Below, piece by piece: positions 33,389 to 43,491 of a DNA stretch of 64,000 nt; within the stretch, counting starts at the first letter, position 1, and each line of letters opens with the position of its first letter. Made by a program: the position numbers and the translations under genes. Location: assembly GCA_963728985.1 (NCBI GenBank), contig CAVSME010000006.1, forward strand, positions 124,001-188,000, given 5' to 3'. Below the pieces are notes generated by a model that saw nothing but the letters and a program-made list of their open reading frames with translations, was not told the origin of the DNA and ran no database searches. This DNA comes from DASXAI01 sp963728985. Lineage in GTDB: Bacteria; Actinomycetota; Acidimicrobiia; Acidimicrobiales; Ilumatobacteraceae.

Positions 33389-34129
33389 TCAGGTCGTCGC
33401 GAGGAACCGGGCGAGGTGGGGGTAGACAGCGCGGTTGTGGGCCAAGCCGCCGTGACTCCCGCTCACCTCGATGTTCTCGCCGAACGGGACCCGGCACGCG
33501 ACGGGCGGCACGATCGGGTCGTCCCGGCTGAAGACCGACATCACCCTCGTGCTCGGGTGCAGCGTCCGGCGCAGATCACTCACGTAGTCGCACTCGCACT
33601 CGGGCACGTTGCAGTCGGGGTCGAGCAGCTTGGTGGCGCTGGCGCCGGCACTGGCGACGGCCGAGTGGCCGACCTTCCTCGGCGTGAACGGGGCCCGCTG
33701 GCGAATCATGGCCACCATCGCCGGCGCCGGCGAGCCGAGCAGCACGAGGTGCGACGCGCGCCCCTGCAGCCGCGACGCCAAGGCCCAGCACAGCATGCCG
33801 CCCCGGCTGTGGCCGATGAGCGCACTCGGACCGGCAGCCCGTTCCAGGTGGCGCGCCATGGAGCGCTCGATGTCACCGCGGAGGCGATTCGGGCAGCCGG
33901 CGTTGAGGAGAAGCGTTGATCGCGCCGGGTCGTAACCGATCCGCCGCAGCCAGCCGCGCAGCGGCTGCAGGTAGATGTCGTTGCCGAACAGCCCCGGAAC
34001 GACGAGTACCAGCCGGCCGTCGCCGCGAGGCACGCCGTGCCCATGGAAGACGGGATCAACTTGCAGAGCGGCGAGCTCGCCCAGCGCCTGCCCCTCGATC
34101 CGCAGCATCTTGCTCAGCTCTTCGGCCAT
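33389..34129 (-). CDS. alpha/beta hydrolase (lipase-like)
   Basis: 246 aa. LVLVVPGLFGNDIYLQPLRG then WLRRIGYDP, the nucleophile elbow GHSRGG, VFSRDDPIVPPVACRVPFGE carrying the acid residue, and a late His in GSHGGLAHN. These are the catalytic Ser-Asp-His of the alpha/beta hydrolase fold in the order expected. Substrate unknown; VVPGLFGN resembles triacylglycerol-lipase/PGAP1-type proteins. It is convergent with the NRDE gene at 13 bases. Confidence 0.8.
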   Translation of the reverse strand: MAEELSKMLRIEGQALGELAALQVDPVFHGHGVPRGDGRLVLVVPGLFGNDIYLQPLRGWLRRIGYDPARSTLLLNAGCPNRLRGDIERSMARHLERAAGPSALIGHSRGGMLCWALASRLQGRASHLVLLGSPAPAMVAMIRQRAPFTPRKVGHSAVASAGASATKLLDPDCNVPECECDYVSDLRRTLHPSTRVMSVFSRDDPIVPPVACRVPFGENIEVSGSHGGLAHNRAVYPHLARFLATT

Positions 34130-34264
34130 GAAACCTCACCGGAGGCCATCGCCGACATGGTACGACAGCGCGCTCGGGTGACCAGGTGGTCGGCACCTGC
34201 GCCCCGCAGATGTATCGTCCGCCCGTAAGGCCGAAAGGCTTACGAGCTGGGGATAGGGGACGAC

Positions 34265-34765
34265 GTGAGCGACGACCAAGCCGAACGCATCGAGGTGGCC
34301 CGGGCCATCCCGGCCGACCCATCGACGATCTTCTCGGTACTTCGAGATCCACAGGGACACGTGTCGATTGACGCGTCAGGGATGCTGATGTCCGCCAGCG
34401 GATCGCCGGCGTCTGCCGTGGGCGACTCGTTCGTGGTGCACATGGATCGGGACGCGCTCCGGGACGTTCCGCTTGGCCTCTACGACGTGACGGTCTCGTT
34501 CGTCACCTACGAGCCCGACCGGGAAATTGCCTGGACGATCGTGTTCAACGGGAATCCGATCGGTCACGTCTACGGGTACCGCCTCGAACCCATCGACGAA
34601 GGGACCATCGTCACCCAGTACTACGACTGGTCGAACGTCACCGACGAAGTGAGGAACATGGTCACGTTCCCGGTGGTCCCTGAGTCGGCCCTGCGAGCCA
34701 CGCTCGGCGTCCTCTCGAGAACGGTCGCGCCCGGCGTGTCGCGACCGGATGTCGAGACCGTCTGA
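34265..34765 (+). CDS. SRPBCC (START-like) family protein
   Basis: 166 aa from GTG 34265. RIEVARAIPADPSTIFSVLR, DPQGHVSIDASG and WTIVFNGNPIGHVYGYRL are typical of polyketide-cyclase/dehydrase-like SRPBCC proteins, which bind hydrophobic ligands in a helix-grip fold. No enzyme function is indicated. It stands alone, preceded by GGGGA. Confidence 0.8.
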   Translation: MSDDQAERIEVARAIPADPSTIFSVLRDPQGHVSIDASGMLMSASGSPASAVGDSFVVHMDRDALRDVPLGLYDVTVSFVTYEPDREIAWTIVFNGNPIGHVYGYRLEPIDEGTIVTQYYDWSNVTDEVRNMVTFPVVPESALRATLGVLSRTVAPGVSRPDVETV

Positions 34766-34989
34766 TCAAGGGTTGGCCGCAGCTCGTGACCTCGAGATGT
34801 CGGGTTCGCAAACGTCGCTTGAATTCGTCGAGGAGTGCGATGTCGTAGACCGGTGCGGATCGCACCATCGGTGCGTGATGCGTCGGAAACCGACGCTTTC
34901 TGCACCCAAGCCGGTTGACGCCACCCGGTGAGCGTGCCATCGTCGATCAGCCGGGTGCCTCCTGGCAGACCGGGTTGGGGGGTTGGACC

Positions 34990-35085
34990 GTGGGATTCCA
35001 GCTCGAAGGCACCTACGTCGAGAACTGCGACGACGTCGGTGATGGCACATCGGGGTTCTCGGCGGCGTTCGCTTGGACGGCGTGA
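34990..35085 (+). pseudogene. DUF1326 N-terminal remnant, now a leader ORF
   Basis: GTG 34990 opens VGFQLEGTYVENCD, the canonical DUF1326 start, then turns into unrelated residues and stops at 35085. The stop overlaps the GTG of the DUF2182 gene (35082). Because a full DUF1326 gene follows at 35858, this is a truncated duplicate that may still couple translation into DUF2182. Confidence 0.6.
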
Positions 35086-35861
35086 CCGATCGCGTCGTGA
35101 AGCTCGCCGCACGGCGACGGCCGGCGGTCGGCGAGACGTCGGCACTGCTCATCGTCGCGGCGCTGGCGTGGGTGCTGACCGTCGGCATCGCCCACAACAT
35201 GGACGCGATGCCGGGGACGATGGGTCTGGCGCTCGGTTCGTTCCTCGGGGTGTGGACGCTCATGATGGGCGCCATGATGCTTCCGTCGATCACGCCGCTG
35301 GCGTCGTTGTACGCCCGGACGATGCACGACCACCGGGCCCGGCGGTTGGGCCTCCTCTCCGTGGGCTACCTCGTCGCGTGGGCGGCGGTCGGGCTGGTGG
35401 CGTTCGCCCTCGCCGCCGGCGGGGAGCGGCTGGCCGACGATGCCCCGGGTTGGGCGCAAGCGGCCGCTGTCACCACCTGCTTCGCCTGTGGCATCTACCA
35501 GATGACGCCGCTCAAGGACCGGTGCCTCCAACACTGCCGCTCGCCGCTCGGGCAGCTGCTCCGATACACGTCGTTCCGCGGGCCCTTGGCCGACACCCGC
35601 GTCGGGCTCTTCCACGGCGGCTGGTGCGTGGCGTGCTGCTGGGCGCTCATGCTGCTGCTGGTCACGTTCGGGGTCATGAGCGTGGTGGCGATGGTGCTCC
35701 TCGCCGCCGTCATCCTCGCCGAGAAGCTGTGGGCGCCTGGACGCTGGTTCTCCATCGCCATCGGCATGGGCGCCATCGTGCTCGGGGTCGCGGTGTGGCT
35801 CGACCCGTCGTTGGCGCCCGGGCTCCACGCCGCCACGGACGCGAGCATGGGAGGGATGTGA
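35082..35861 (+). CDS. DUF2182 membrane protein
   Basis: 259 aa from GTG 35082 (TTG 35073 is an alternative). At least five hydrophobic helices. TLMMGAMMLPSITPLASLYA is the core DUF2182 motif and CFACGIYQMTPLKDRCLQHC the paired-Cys motif. The protein is thought to be an integral membrane metal- or thiol-linked component; the function is undetermined. It overlaps DUF1326 by GTGA at 35858, a conserved pairing in Actinobacteria and Proteobacteria. Confidence 0.85.
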   Translation: MTDRVVKLAARRRPAVGETSALLIVAALAWVLTVGIAHNMDAMPGTMGLALGSFLGVWTLMMGAMMLPSITPLASLYARTMHDHRARRLGLLSVGYLVAWAAVGLVAFALAAGGERLADDAPGWAQAAAVTTCFACGIYQMTPLKDRCLQHCRSPLGQLLRYTSFRGPLADTRVGLFHGGWCVACCWALMLLLVTFGVMSVVAMVLLAAVILAEKLWAPGRWFSIAIGMGAIVLGVAVWLDPSLAPGLHAATDASMGGM

Positions 35862-36484
35862 ACGCCGACCGGGTTCTCACCACGTGGAGGGCGCAGGGCA
35901 CCTACTTCGAAGGGTGCAACTGCGAGGCGATCTGCCCCTGTCGCAGCGTTCGCGGCGCGCCCGGGGGACCGTCGACGCACGGAGAGTGCTTCGGTGCCTT
36001 GTCCTGGCACGTCCTCACCGGCCACGCCGACGGCGTCGACCTCTCCGATCGGTTGGTCGTCATGACGCTGCGCTACTTCGACCGGGTTCGGCCCTCGACG
36101 AAATGGGAGGTCGTCCTCTACGTCGATGACCGCGCCGACGACGCCCAGTTCGCGGCGCTATCGGACATCTTCCTCGGCCGTGCCGGGGGCACGGTCGCCG
36201 CTCAGTACGGCAGAGCCATCGGCGATGTGCACGCCGTGCGCCGCGCCCGCATCACCGTCGAACACGTCGAGGCCCGCAAGCGGATCGACGTGCCCGGCTA
36301 CATCACGGTCGAGGCGGAGGAGGTCGCCAGCGAACCGGGCGAGGTCGCCTGCGGCATCCCTGGTCTCGACCGGCCCGGCACCGAGCTCTACAACGACGTG
36401 GCCCGATCCGACGACCCGGCGCTGCGCTGGGAGGTGCGGGGGCGAGGCGCCTCGTTCGCCTCCGACTTCGACTACCGCTCCTAG
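35858..36484 (+). CDS. DUF1326 protein
   Basis: 208 aa, beginning at a GTG overlapping the DUF2182 stop. WRAQGTYFEGCNCEAICPCR is the DUF1326 signature with Cys residues in CNCxxxCPC; a further Cys follows in HGECFGALSW. These could bind metal or form disulfides with the DUF2182 partner. It has no signal peptide, so a cytosolic face is likely. The remainder (VEARKRIDVPGYITVEAEEV) is the beta-rich body of the family. Confidence 0.85.
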   Translation: MNADRVLTTWRAQGTYFEGCNCEAICPCRSVRGAPGGPSTHGECFGALSWHVLTGHADGVDLSDRLVVMTLRYFDRVRPSTKWEVVLYVDDRADDAQFAALSDIFLGRAGGTVAAQYGRAIGDVHAVRRARITVEHVEARKRIDVPGYITVEAEEVASEPGEVACGIPGLDRPGTELYNDVARSDDPALRWEVRGRGASFASDFDYRS

Positions 36485-36583
36485 AGCGCCCTGGCCGTCG
36501 ACCAGTCGGTCAGGCTCCGCGCCATTCCACGCCATTTGTCAGCAGCGTTAGTGTCGCGCCCCGGACGAGCACAGGGGGACGTC

Positions 36584-37657
36584 ATGGCTGCAAGTGGTTC
36601 GCCGATCCTGCCCGGACGATTGGGCACGCCTGACATGACGCTCCGGGACGACCCGCGTGCCGATCCGCGCATGATTGCGGCGCTCGGACCGTTCGGGCTC
36701 GTCGACCGGCACGAAGTCGCGCCCGTCAACGGCAACTCGCCCATCGACGAACTGCTCGACTACGTCACCGTGGCGGAGGCCGCCTTCGAGCAGCTCAATG
36801 CGGCGCTCGTCACAGGACTGCCCGAGATCGACGGCGTGGTGCGTCGCGTCGAGATCATCGCGGGCGTCGAGGGGCACGATCTCACGCTGTTCGTGCATCG
36901 TCCCGCCGCGGCGGGCACCTATCCCGGTGTGCTCCACCTGCACGGTGGAGCGATGGTGATGCAACAGGCGGCGGACCCGATGACGGCACGCTGGCGCGAC
37001 GCGCTCGCCGCCACTGGGCTCGTCGTCGTGGGCGTCGAGTTCCGCAACGCGGGAGGCAAGCTCGGTGCGCATCCGTATCCGGCCGGGCTCGACGACTGCA
37101 TCACCGCACTCCGGTGGATGATCGACCACAGAGCCGAACTGGCCATGTCCAAGCTGCTGGTATCCGGCGAGTCGGGCGGTGGCAACCTGACATTGGCGAC
37201 GGTGCTGCGGGCCAAGCGCGAGAGGCTGGCCGGGCAGATCGACGGCGCCTACGCGTTGTGTCCGTACATCTCCAACGGGTGGGCTGCGCCGCCAGCGGCA
37301 CTGGCGTCGTTGTTCGAGAACGACGGGTACGGGATCGATGTGTCGATGATGGCGGCACTGGCGCGGGTGTACGACCCATCGGGCGAGCACGACACCGACC
37401 CGCTGGCGTGGCCCTTGCACGCGACGGCTGAGGACCTCCGGGGCCTGCCGCCTCATGTCATCTCGGTGAACCAGCTCGATCCGCTGCGCGACGAAGGCCT
37501 CGCCTATGCCCGGAAGTTGCTCGATGCCGGTGTGCCCGTGATCAGCCGCACCGTCAACGGGACATGCCACGCCGGGGAGGTCATCTTGGCCGGAGCGATG
37601 CCGGACGTCTTCGGCGCCACGATCCGCGACATCAAAGGCTTCGCTGACTCGCTGTGA
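36584..37657 (+). CDS. alpha/beta hydrolase, HSL-type esterase
   Basis: 357 aa. HLHGGAMVMQ is the oxyanion-hole HGG motif, LLVSGESGGGNLTLATVLRA the nucleophile elbow G-x-S-x-G, VNQLDPLRDEGLAYARKLLD has the Asp of the triad, and the final His is in GTCHAGEV. The hormone-sensitive-lipase type cleaves carboxylic esters of medium size. The start is ATG 36584. It has no close neighbours in the same direction. Confidence 0.86.
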   Translation: MAASGSPILPGRLGTPDMTLRDDPRADPRMIAALGPFGLVDRHEVAPVNGNSPIDELLDYVTVAEAAFEQLNAALVTGLPEIDGVVRRVEIIAGVEGHDLTLFVHRPAAAGTYPGVLHLHGGAMVMQQAADPMTARWRDALAATGLVVVGVEFRNAGGKLGAHPYPAGLDDCITALRWMIDHRAELAMSKLLVSGESGGGNLTLATVLRAKRERLAGQIDGAYALCPYISNGWAAPPAALASLFENDGYGIDVSMMAALARVYDPSGEHDTDPLAWPLHATAEDLRGLPPHVISVNQLDPLRDEGLAYARKLLDAGVPVISRTVNGTCHAGEVILAGAMPDVFGATIRDIKGFADSL

Positions 37658-37741
37658 AGGGGACCGCCGTCCACCCCAGGACGCGGCCGACGATCGGCCC
37701 GGTACGCTGGCCGCTTGATCACCGGGCGCCGGTAGGGGTGA

Positions 37742-38752
37742 ATGACCGCCGGGCTCGTCGCCGCTGTCGTGACGGCGCTCGCCTTCGCCTTCACCAATGG
37801 CGTGCACGATGCGGCCAATGCGATCGCAACGCTCGTGGCGACGCGGGCCGCCCGTCCCCGAACGGCGGTGGTGCTGGCGGCGGTCGGCAACGTTGCCGGT
37901 CCGGTCCTGCTGGGTACCGCCGTCGCGGAGACCGTGGCCGGAACGATCAGCGTGGAACCCAGCGAGACGGTCGTGACGGTCGGAGCGGCCCTGAGCGCGG
38001 CCGTGGTCTGGAACGTCCTCACGTGGTGGCGGGGTCTCCCGTCGAGCTCGGGTCACGCCCTCCTCGGCGGTCTCGTCGGCGCGGCCCTGGCCGAAGGCGG
38101 CCGCGGATCGGTGAACTGGGGCGGGATGGACGGGCTGGTGCCATCGGGCGTCCTCGGGGTCGCCGTGGTCCTCACGATGGCGCCCGTGATCGGAGGGGCG
38201 GCGGGCTTCGTGGTCGATCGCGCACTGCGGTGGGGCGTGCGGCGCGGCACCCGGCGGCTGCGGGGACCGATCCGTGCGGGGCAGTGGTGCATGTCGGAGT
38301 GCCTGGCCATCAGCCATGGCGCCAACGATGCCCAGAAGGCGGTGGGCGTCATCGCCGTGCTCCTCGTTGCCACGGGGTACGAGCAGCGTCTGACCGCGCC
38401 GCTGTGGATCACGTTGCTGTGCGGCCTGGCGCTGACGGCGGGCACGATCCTGGGCGGATGGCCGGTCGTACGGACACTGGGCCGGCGGATCACCCGCCTG
38501 CGGCCCGTCGACGCGCTGGCCAGCCAGACGGCGTCGGCCGCCGTGCTCGTCGGGGCGTCGCTCGTCGGCGCGCCAGTCAGCACCACGCAGGTGGTGGCGT
38601 CGTCGGTGGTGGGGGTTGGCGGCGGCCGGCGGCGATGGCGGCACATCCATTGGCGCCTGGTCGAGGTGATGGTCCTGTCCTGGTTGGTGACCGCCCCCGT
38701 CACAGCCGTGCTCGCGGCAGTGGCGACCGGCCCGTGGAGGTGGCTGACATGA
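37742..38752 (+). CDS. PiT-family inorganic phosphate transporter
   Basis: 336 aa with 8-9 hydrophobic helices. The two PiT signatures are visible: FAFTNGVHDAANAIATLVAT (GxxDxANAIAT) near the N terminus and CLAISHGANDAQKAVGVIAV (GxNDxQK) in the second half. Low-affinity H+- or Na+-coupled uptake of metal-phosphate or phosphate. The stop overlaps the DUF47 ATG (ATGA, 38749-38752), the usual arrangement with its regulator. Confidence 0.93.
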   Translation: MTAGLVAAVVTALAFAFTNGVHDAANAIATLVATRAARPRTAVVLAAVGNVAGPVLLGTAVAETVAGTISVEPSETVVTVGAALSAAVVWNVLTWWRGLPSSSGHALLGGLVGAALAEGGRGSVNWGGMDGLVPSGVLGVAVVLTMAPVIGGAAGFVVDRALRWGVRRGTRRLRGPIRAGQWCMSECLAISHGANDAQKAVGVIAVLLVATGYEQRLTAPLWITLLCGLALTAGTILGGWPVVRTLGRRITRLRPVDALASQTASAAVLVGASLVGAPVSTTQVVASSVVGVGGGRRRWRHIHWRLVEVMVLSWLVTAPVTAVLAAVATGPWRWLT

Positions 38753-39357
38753 CGATGAAGCACTGGTTCCTGCCCGAGGATCCTGATCTCCTCGGTCTGC
38801 TCGCGGAGCAGGCGAGGATCACGACGCGAGGCATGGACGCCCTCGTCGACTGGGCCCACGCCGTGGACGACGCCAACAAGGTCGTGCGCTCGTGTGAGCA
38901 CGAAGCGGACGCCACCAAACGGGAGCTCTGGCGCAAGCTTCGGCTGGCCTACTCCCCGCCGGTCGACGCGGAGGACCTCTTCTCCCTGTCCGCTCAGCTC
39001 GACGAGGTGCTGAACGCGGCCAAGGACCTGGTCGGTGAGATGGAGGTGATGGACATGGCGCCAGACGACGCCATCCGATCGATGATCGGCTCCCTCGCGT
39101 CGGCCGCGCACCACCTCGCCGACGCGCTCGCCCAGCTCACCGGCGCCGGTGACGCCACCACCTCCGCCGACGCCGCCGTCAAGGACACTCGTCGTGTCGA
39201 GCACGTCTATCGAGGAGCGATGTCGGCGCTGCTCGTCGTCACCGATCTTCGCGAGGTCATGGGGCGGCGGGAGGCGTACCGCCGCGTCTCCCGGATCGGC
39301 GGTCTGATCGTCGCCGTCGCCGACCGGGTCTGGTACGCGGTGGTCAAGGAGGGATGA
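38749..39357 (+). CDS. DUF47 (PhoU-like) accessory protein of PiT
   Basis: 202 aa, all helical. CEHEADATKRELWRKLRLAY and FSLSAQLDEVLNAAKDLVGE are the two conserved DUF47 motifs (HExxAD and DxxDxxxxxxxD types). DUF47 proteins bind metal ions and modulate the cognate PiT carrier in the cytosol. Translated by overlap with the transporter. Confidence 0.92.
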   Translation: MTMKHWFLPEDPDLLGLLAEQARITTRGMDALVDWAHAVDDANKVVRSCEHEADATKRELWRKLRLAYSPPVDAEDLFSLSAQLDEVLNAAKDLVGEMEVMDMAPDDAIRSMIGSLASAAHHLADALAQLTGAGDATTSADAAVKDTRRVEHVYRGAMSALLVVTDLREVMGRREAYRRVSRIGGLIVAVADRVWYAVVKEG

Positions 39358-39754
39358 GGCCACTGTGCCGGCAGTCACCAGGCGGTCGTTCCGGCCCGTG
39401 AACGCCGGTGACGATGGGCGCACGTGTCCGCGAGCGTGCCGGGGTGTGCTGCTCAACGGTCTGGTCGAGGCGCCCAGCTGGCAGCGCGGGCGCGTCGGAA
39501 TCCAGAGGTAACCCGACGATGGTCGGTATGCCGACGATATGCGCCTGCTCGTAGCATCGAGATCGGTGTCAGCTTGGTCTTGGTCCGGAGGCGTTGCTCG
39601 GAGCGTCGTGCCCGCTCCCGGATGCGCGGGACCCGCCGGCGAGGCTCGAGGAGCGTGGCGTCGCCCCCACTGAGGGGTGTCGATCGAGCCCTCCTCGCCG
39701 ACGCCACCGTCCCGGCGGCCGGACGCAACGAGACGGCGGGATGGAGGAGGAAGC
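39358..39754. promoter_or_regulatory. region upstream of vanR
   Basis: There is no gene here. The interesting part is 39513-39541: CCGACGAT twice, 18 bases apart (39513-39520, 39531-39538), overlapping the 17-bp near-palindrome also present before vanH. The other frames are shadow-like. Confidence 0.55.
39525..39541 (+). promoter_or_regulatory. candidate VanR operator (vanRS side)
   Basis: GGTATGCCGACGATATG. Read on the minus strand it is CATATCGTCGGCATACC; consensus with the vanH site is CRTATCGYCGGCATAYC (14 of 17 bases identical, partly palindromic around GCCGGC/GCCGAC). Confidence 0.5.
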
Positions 39755-40442
<688 letters not shown>

Positions 40443-40450
<8 letters not shown>

Positions 40451-41543
40451 GGCGCCTGGTCTGAGCGTTCGCCTCAGGCTCACCCTCAGCTACGCGGGCT
40501 TCCTCATGCTGGCCGGTGCCTTGCTGCTCGCCGCCGTGTGGCTGTTCCTGCTGCGCTACGTCCCCGACCAGGCGATGCTGGTCACCCCGAGCTCTGACCT
40601 TCCTGGTCCCTTTCCCGTCCGGTCCCAGCTCTTGGAGGTCTTCGCTCCGAGGGCAGCCGCGGTGTTGTCGTTCCTGTTGGTGTTCGGTCTGGTGGGAGGG
40701 TGGCTTCTCGCCGGCCGGATGCTCGCCCCGCTCACTCGCATCACGGACGCCACCCGCATGGCCGCGAAGGGGTCGCTCTTCCACCGGATCGAGCTCGAAG
40801 GCCGCCAGGACGAGTTCCGCGAGCTCGCCGACAGCTTCGACGCCATGCTGGCGCAGCTCGAAGCGCACGTCTCAGAGCAGCGGAGGTTCGCCGCCAACGC
40901 CTCCCACGAGTTGCGCACCCCGCTGGCGATCTCGCAGACCCTCCTGGAGGTCGCCCGCAACGATCCGGGACGTGACACCGACGAGCTCATCGAACGGCTC
41001 CACGCCGTCAACGCCCGAGCGATCGACCTCACCGAGGCGTTGCTCCTACTCAGCCGCACCGACGAGCGATCCTTCGCCCGAGAGCACGTCGACCTGTCCC
41101 TCATCGCGGAGGAGGCCGTCGAGATGCTCCTCCCCCTCGCCGAGAAGCACGGCGTCACCATCCAGATCTCCGGGGACGTCAGCCCCACCATCGGCTCACC
41201 CGCCCTCTTGCTGCAGATGACCACGAACCTCCTGCAGAACGCCATCGTGCACAACCGCCCCGACCACGGCATCGTGCAGGTCGACACCGCCATCGGCCCC
41301 GAGTGCGTCCTGCTCACGGTCGAGAACACCGGCGACCAGCTCACGCCCCAGCTGGTCTCGACGCTGACCGAGCCGTTCCAGCGCGGCACCGAACGGATCC
41401 GCGGTGACCACGCGGGCGTCGGCCTCGGCCTGGCCATCGTGAAGAGCATCACCCAAGCCCACGACGGAACGCTCGCCATCACCCCGCGCCCCGAGGGCGG
41501 GCTCCACGTCAGCGTGCGACTACCTGCTGCATCCCCGGCGTGA
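40443..41543 (+). CDS. vanS: sensor histidine kinase VanS
   Basis: 366 aa. Helix 1 (about 13-38), a short exterior loop of about 30 residues, helix 2 (about 71-92), HAMP (GRMLAPLTRITDATRMAAKG), H-box FAANASHELRTPLAIS with H155, N-box LLQMTTNLLQNAIVH and G-box GVGLGLAIVKS. The short sensor loop and the LDEFRELADSF-like linker are as in Streptomyces-type VanS, which detects vancomycin-type drugs. Its 3' end overlaps that of murF by 35 bases tail to tail. Confidence 0.9.
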
Positions 41544-42867
41544 CCTCCACCTGGGCGCCGGCGGCGAGCTGCAGCGCGACGGGCTGCAGCCCGGCTACCA
41601 GCGATCCCTTGACCAGCACCACGTCACCGGGCCCGAGCGGTCCGAGGGCGCGGATCGGGTCCGCCACGGGCGTCACCCCGTAGAGATCCACGGCCACCGC
41701 CACCACCTCGATCCCGAGCCGGGCGGCGTGGGCCGCGACCAGCCGATGGCCGGCGGCGGGGTGCTCGATCTCAGCCATGAGGCCGAGCACCGCCACCCGC
41801 CGGCGGGCGGGCATCGCCGCGAGCGCGTCGAGGCCGGCGACCACCGAGGTCGGATTGGCGTTGTAGGCGTCGTTGACGACCAACGCGCCGCCGGGCGCGG
41901 TCAGGAGCTGCATCCGCCCCTCCGTCACGGTGGCGGCGGCCAGCGCCGCGGCGGCGCTGTCCGGAGCGACGCCGAGCGCGCCGGCGGCGGCGACCGCAGC
42001 CGCCGCGTTGCGCGCCATGTGCGCGCCGCTCACCGCCAGCTCGACGGCGGTGGTGCCCCACGGCGTGCGCACGGTGAACCGGGGCCGGGCCCGGTCGTCG
42101 AGATGCACGGCGTCGATGTGCACGTCGGCATCGGGCGCGGCACCATAGGTGAGGATGCGCGCCGAGGTGCGAGCGGCCATCGCCCGCACCCGAGCGTCGT
42201 CGGCGTTCAGCACGGCCACCCCGGTCGGTTCGAGCGCCTCGACCAGCTCGGCCTTGGCGTGGGCCACGCCCTCGATGCCACCCAGCAGCGCGGTGTGGGC
42301 GGCGCCGACCACGGTGACCACCCCGACGGTCGGCCGGGCCACGGCGCACAGGCGGGCGATCTCGCCGAGACCGCGCATGCCCATCTCGAGCACCATCACC
42401 TCGGTGTCGTCCGGGCTGTCGAGGATGGTGACCGGTAGGCCCTGCTCGTTGTTGAAGCTGCGCGGGCTGGCCGCGGTGCGCAGCGAGCTCGCCAGCGCGG
42501 CGGCGAGCAGATCCTTGGTGGAGGTCTTGCCGACGGACCCGGTGACTCCGACCACCCGGTCCGGCCGGCGCGAGCGCGCCCACCCGCCCAACGCCATCAG
42601 GGCGGCGGCGGTGTCGTCGACCTCGATCACGGTCCGGCCCGGGTCGAGCTGCAGGGACCCGACCGGGCGGCTGGTGAGGGAGGCGGCGGCGCCGACCGAG
42701 AACGCGTCGGCGATGTGGTCGTGCCCGTCGCGAGCGGCGACGATCGGCACGAAGAGCGACCCGGGCCGCAGGGAGCGGGAGTCGAACGAGGCGCCCTCGA
42801 TCCACACGTCGGGACCGTGCACGCAGCCACCCGTGGCGGCGGCGGCCTCGCTGGAACGGAATCGCAT
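41509..42867 (-). CDS. murF: MurF-type UDP-MurNAc-tripeptide:D-Ala-D-X ligase
   Basis: 452 aa. VVGVTGSVGKTSTKDLLAAA is the ATP loop, SFNNEQGLPVTIL and MVLEMGMRGLGEIARLC follow as in MurF, and the late YNANPTSVVAGLDAL is the family's C-terminal motif. It joins the D-Ala-D-Lac depsipeptide made by VanA to UDP-MurNAc-tripeptide. It follows vanX by 9 bases, so it is the fourth gene of the resistance operon, a second MurF adapted to the altered dipeptide. A housekeeping murF is expected elsewhere. Confidence 0.9.
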   Translation of the reverse strand: MRFRSSEAAAATGGCVHGPDVWIEGASFDSRSLRPGSLFVPIVAARDGHDHIADAFSVGAAASLTSRPVGSLQLDPGRTVIEVDDTAAALMALGGWARSRRPDRVVGVTGSVGKTSTKDLLAAALASSLRTAASPRSFNNEQGLPVTILDSPDDTEVMVLEMGMRGLGEIARLCAVARPTVGVVTVVGAAHTALLGGIEGVAHAKAELVEALEPTGVAVLNADDARVRAMAARTSARILTYGAAPDADVHIDAVHLDDRARPRFTVRTPWGTTAVELAVSGAHMARNAAAAVAAAGALGVAPDSAAAALAAATVTEGRMQLLTAPGGALVVNDAYNANPTSVVAGLDALAAMPARRRVAVLGLMAEIEHPAAGHRLVAAHAARLGIEVVAVAVDLYGVTPVADPIRALGPLGPGDVVLVKGSLVAGLQPVALQLAAGAQVEVTPGMQQVVAR

Positions 42868-42876
42868 CGCCGCCGC

Positions 42877-43491
42877 CTACCGGATGGGGAAGTCGAAGTA
42901 GGTGTCGGGGTGCGGCTCGTCCCGCAGCGCGTAGTGCCACCACTCCTGCTCGTACCGTTCGAAGCCGCTGTCCTCCATGATGGAACACAGGCTCCGGCGA
43001 TGCCGGGCTGCGACGTCCGAGACACCTCGTGCTCCGTGATGGGAACGCTCGTCCATGAGGTCGTGGCCGCCGCCCATCGGCGTGAGCTCCCCGGTGTCCA
43101 GCCGGTAGAGCGTCAGGTCGACCGCGCTTCCCCGGGTATGGCCTGACCGCGCCGCGACATACCCCTTCGGGATCATCTCGGCCCGGTCGATGTTGGGGTA
43201 GAACCGCTCCTTCGTGCGTCCGTCCTCTGGCTCCGCTGACCATGCGACGAAACGATCCACCGCGCGTTGAGGGCGGTAGCCGTCCCAGAGCAGCAAGCCG
43301 AAGCCGGCCGCGGCCGCTCGCCTGGTCGCCTCCAGCAGCGCATCCGCCACGGCAGGCGAGACCACGATGCGATCGACCTCATATCCGTCCACCGGCGTGC
43401 CGGTGAAGTTGTCCCCCGTGGCGTACTTCGCGTCCCAGCGAACGCCGCTCAGCACGTCATCCAGGAAGACGAATCCCTCTTCCATGCTCAT
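42877..43491 (-). CDS. vanX: VanX D-Ala-D-Ala dipeptidase
   Basis: 204 aa, start ATG 43491 overlapping the vanA stop (ATGA). FVFLDDVLSGVRWDAKYATG, NFTG, GFGLLLWDGYRPQRAVDRFV, SGHTRGSAVDLTLYR (zinc ligands H and D) and EQEWWHYAL (catalytic Glu, zinc His). All four catalytic elements of VanX are intact. It hydrolyses D-Ala-D-Ala so that only D-Ala-D-Lac precursors remain. Length equals the enterococcal enzyme within a few residues. Confidence 0.93.
   Translation of the reverse strand: MSMEEGFVFLDDVLSGVRWDAKYATGDNFTGTPVDGYEVDRIVVSPAVADALLEATRRAAAAGFGLLLWDGYRPQRAVDRFVAWSAEPEDGRTKERFYPNIDRAEMIPKGYVAARSGHTRGSAVDLTLYRLDTGELTPMGGGHDLMDERSHHGARGVSDVAARHRRSLCSIMEDSGFERYEQEWWHYALRDEPHPDTYFDFPIR

Noticed and set aside
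36520..36560. ATTTGTCAGCAG at 36533-36544 as a third att-like element
   Set aside because: It is a 12-bp match with no tRNA end nearby, too short to be meaningful.
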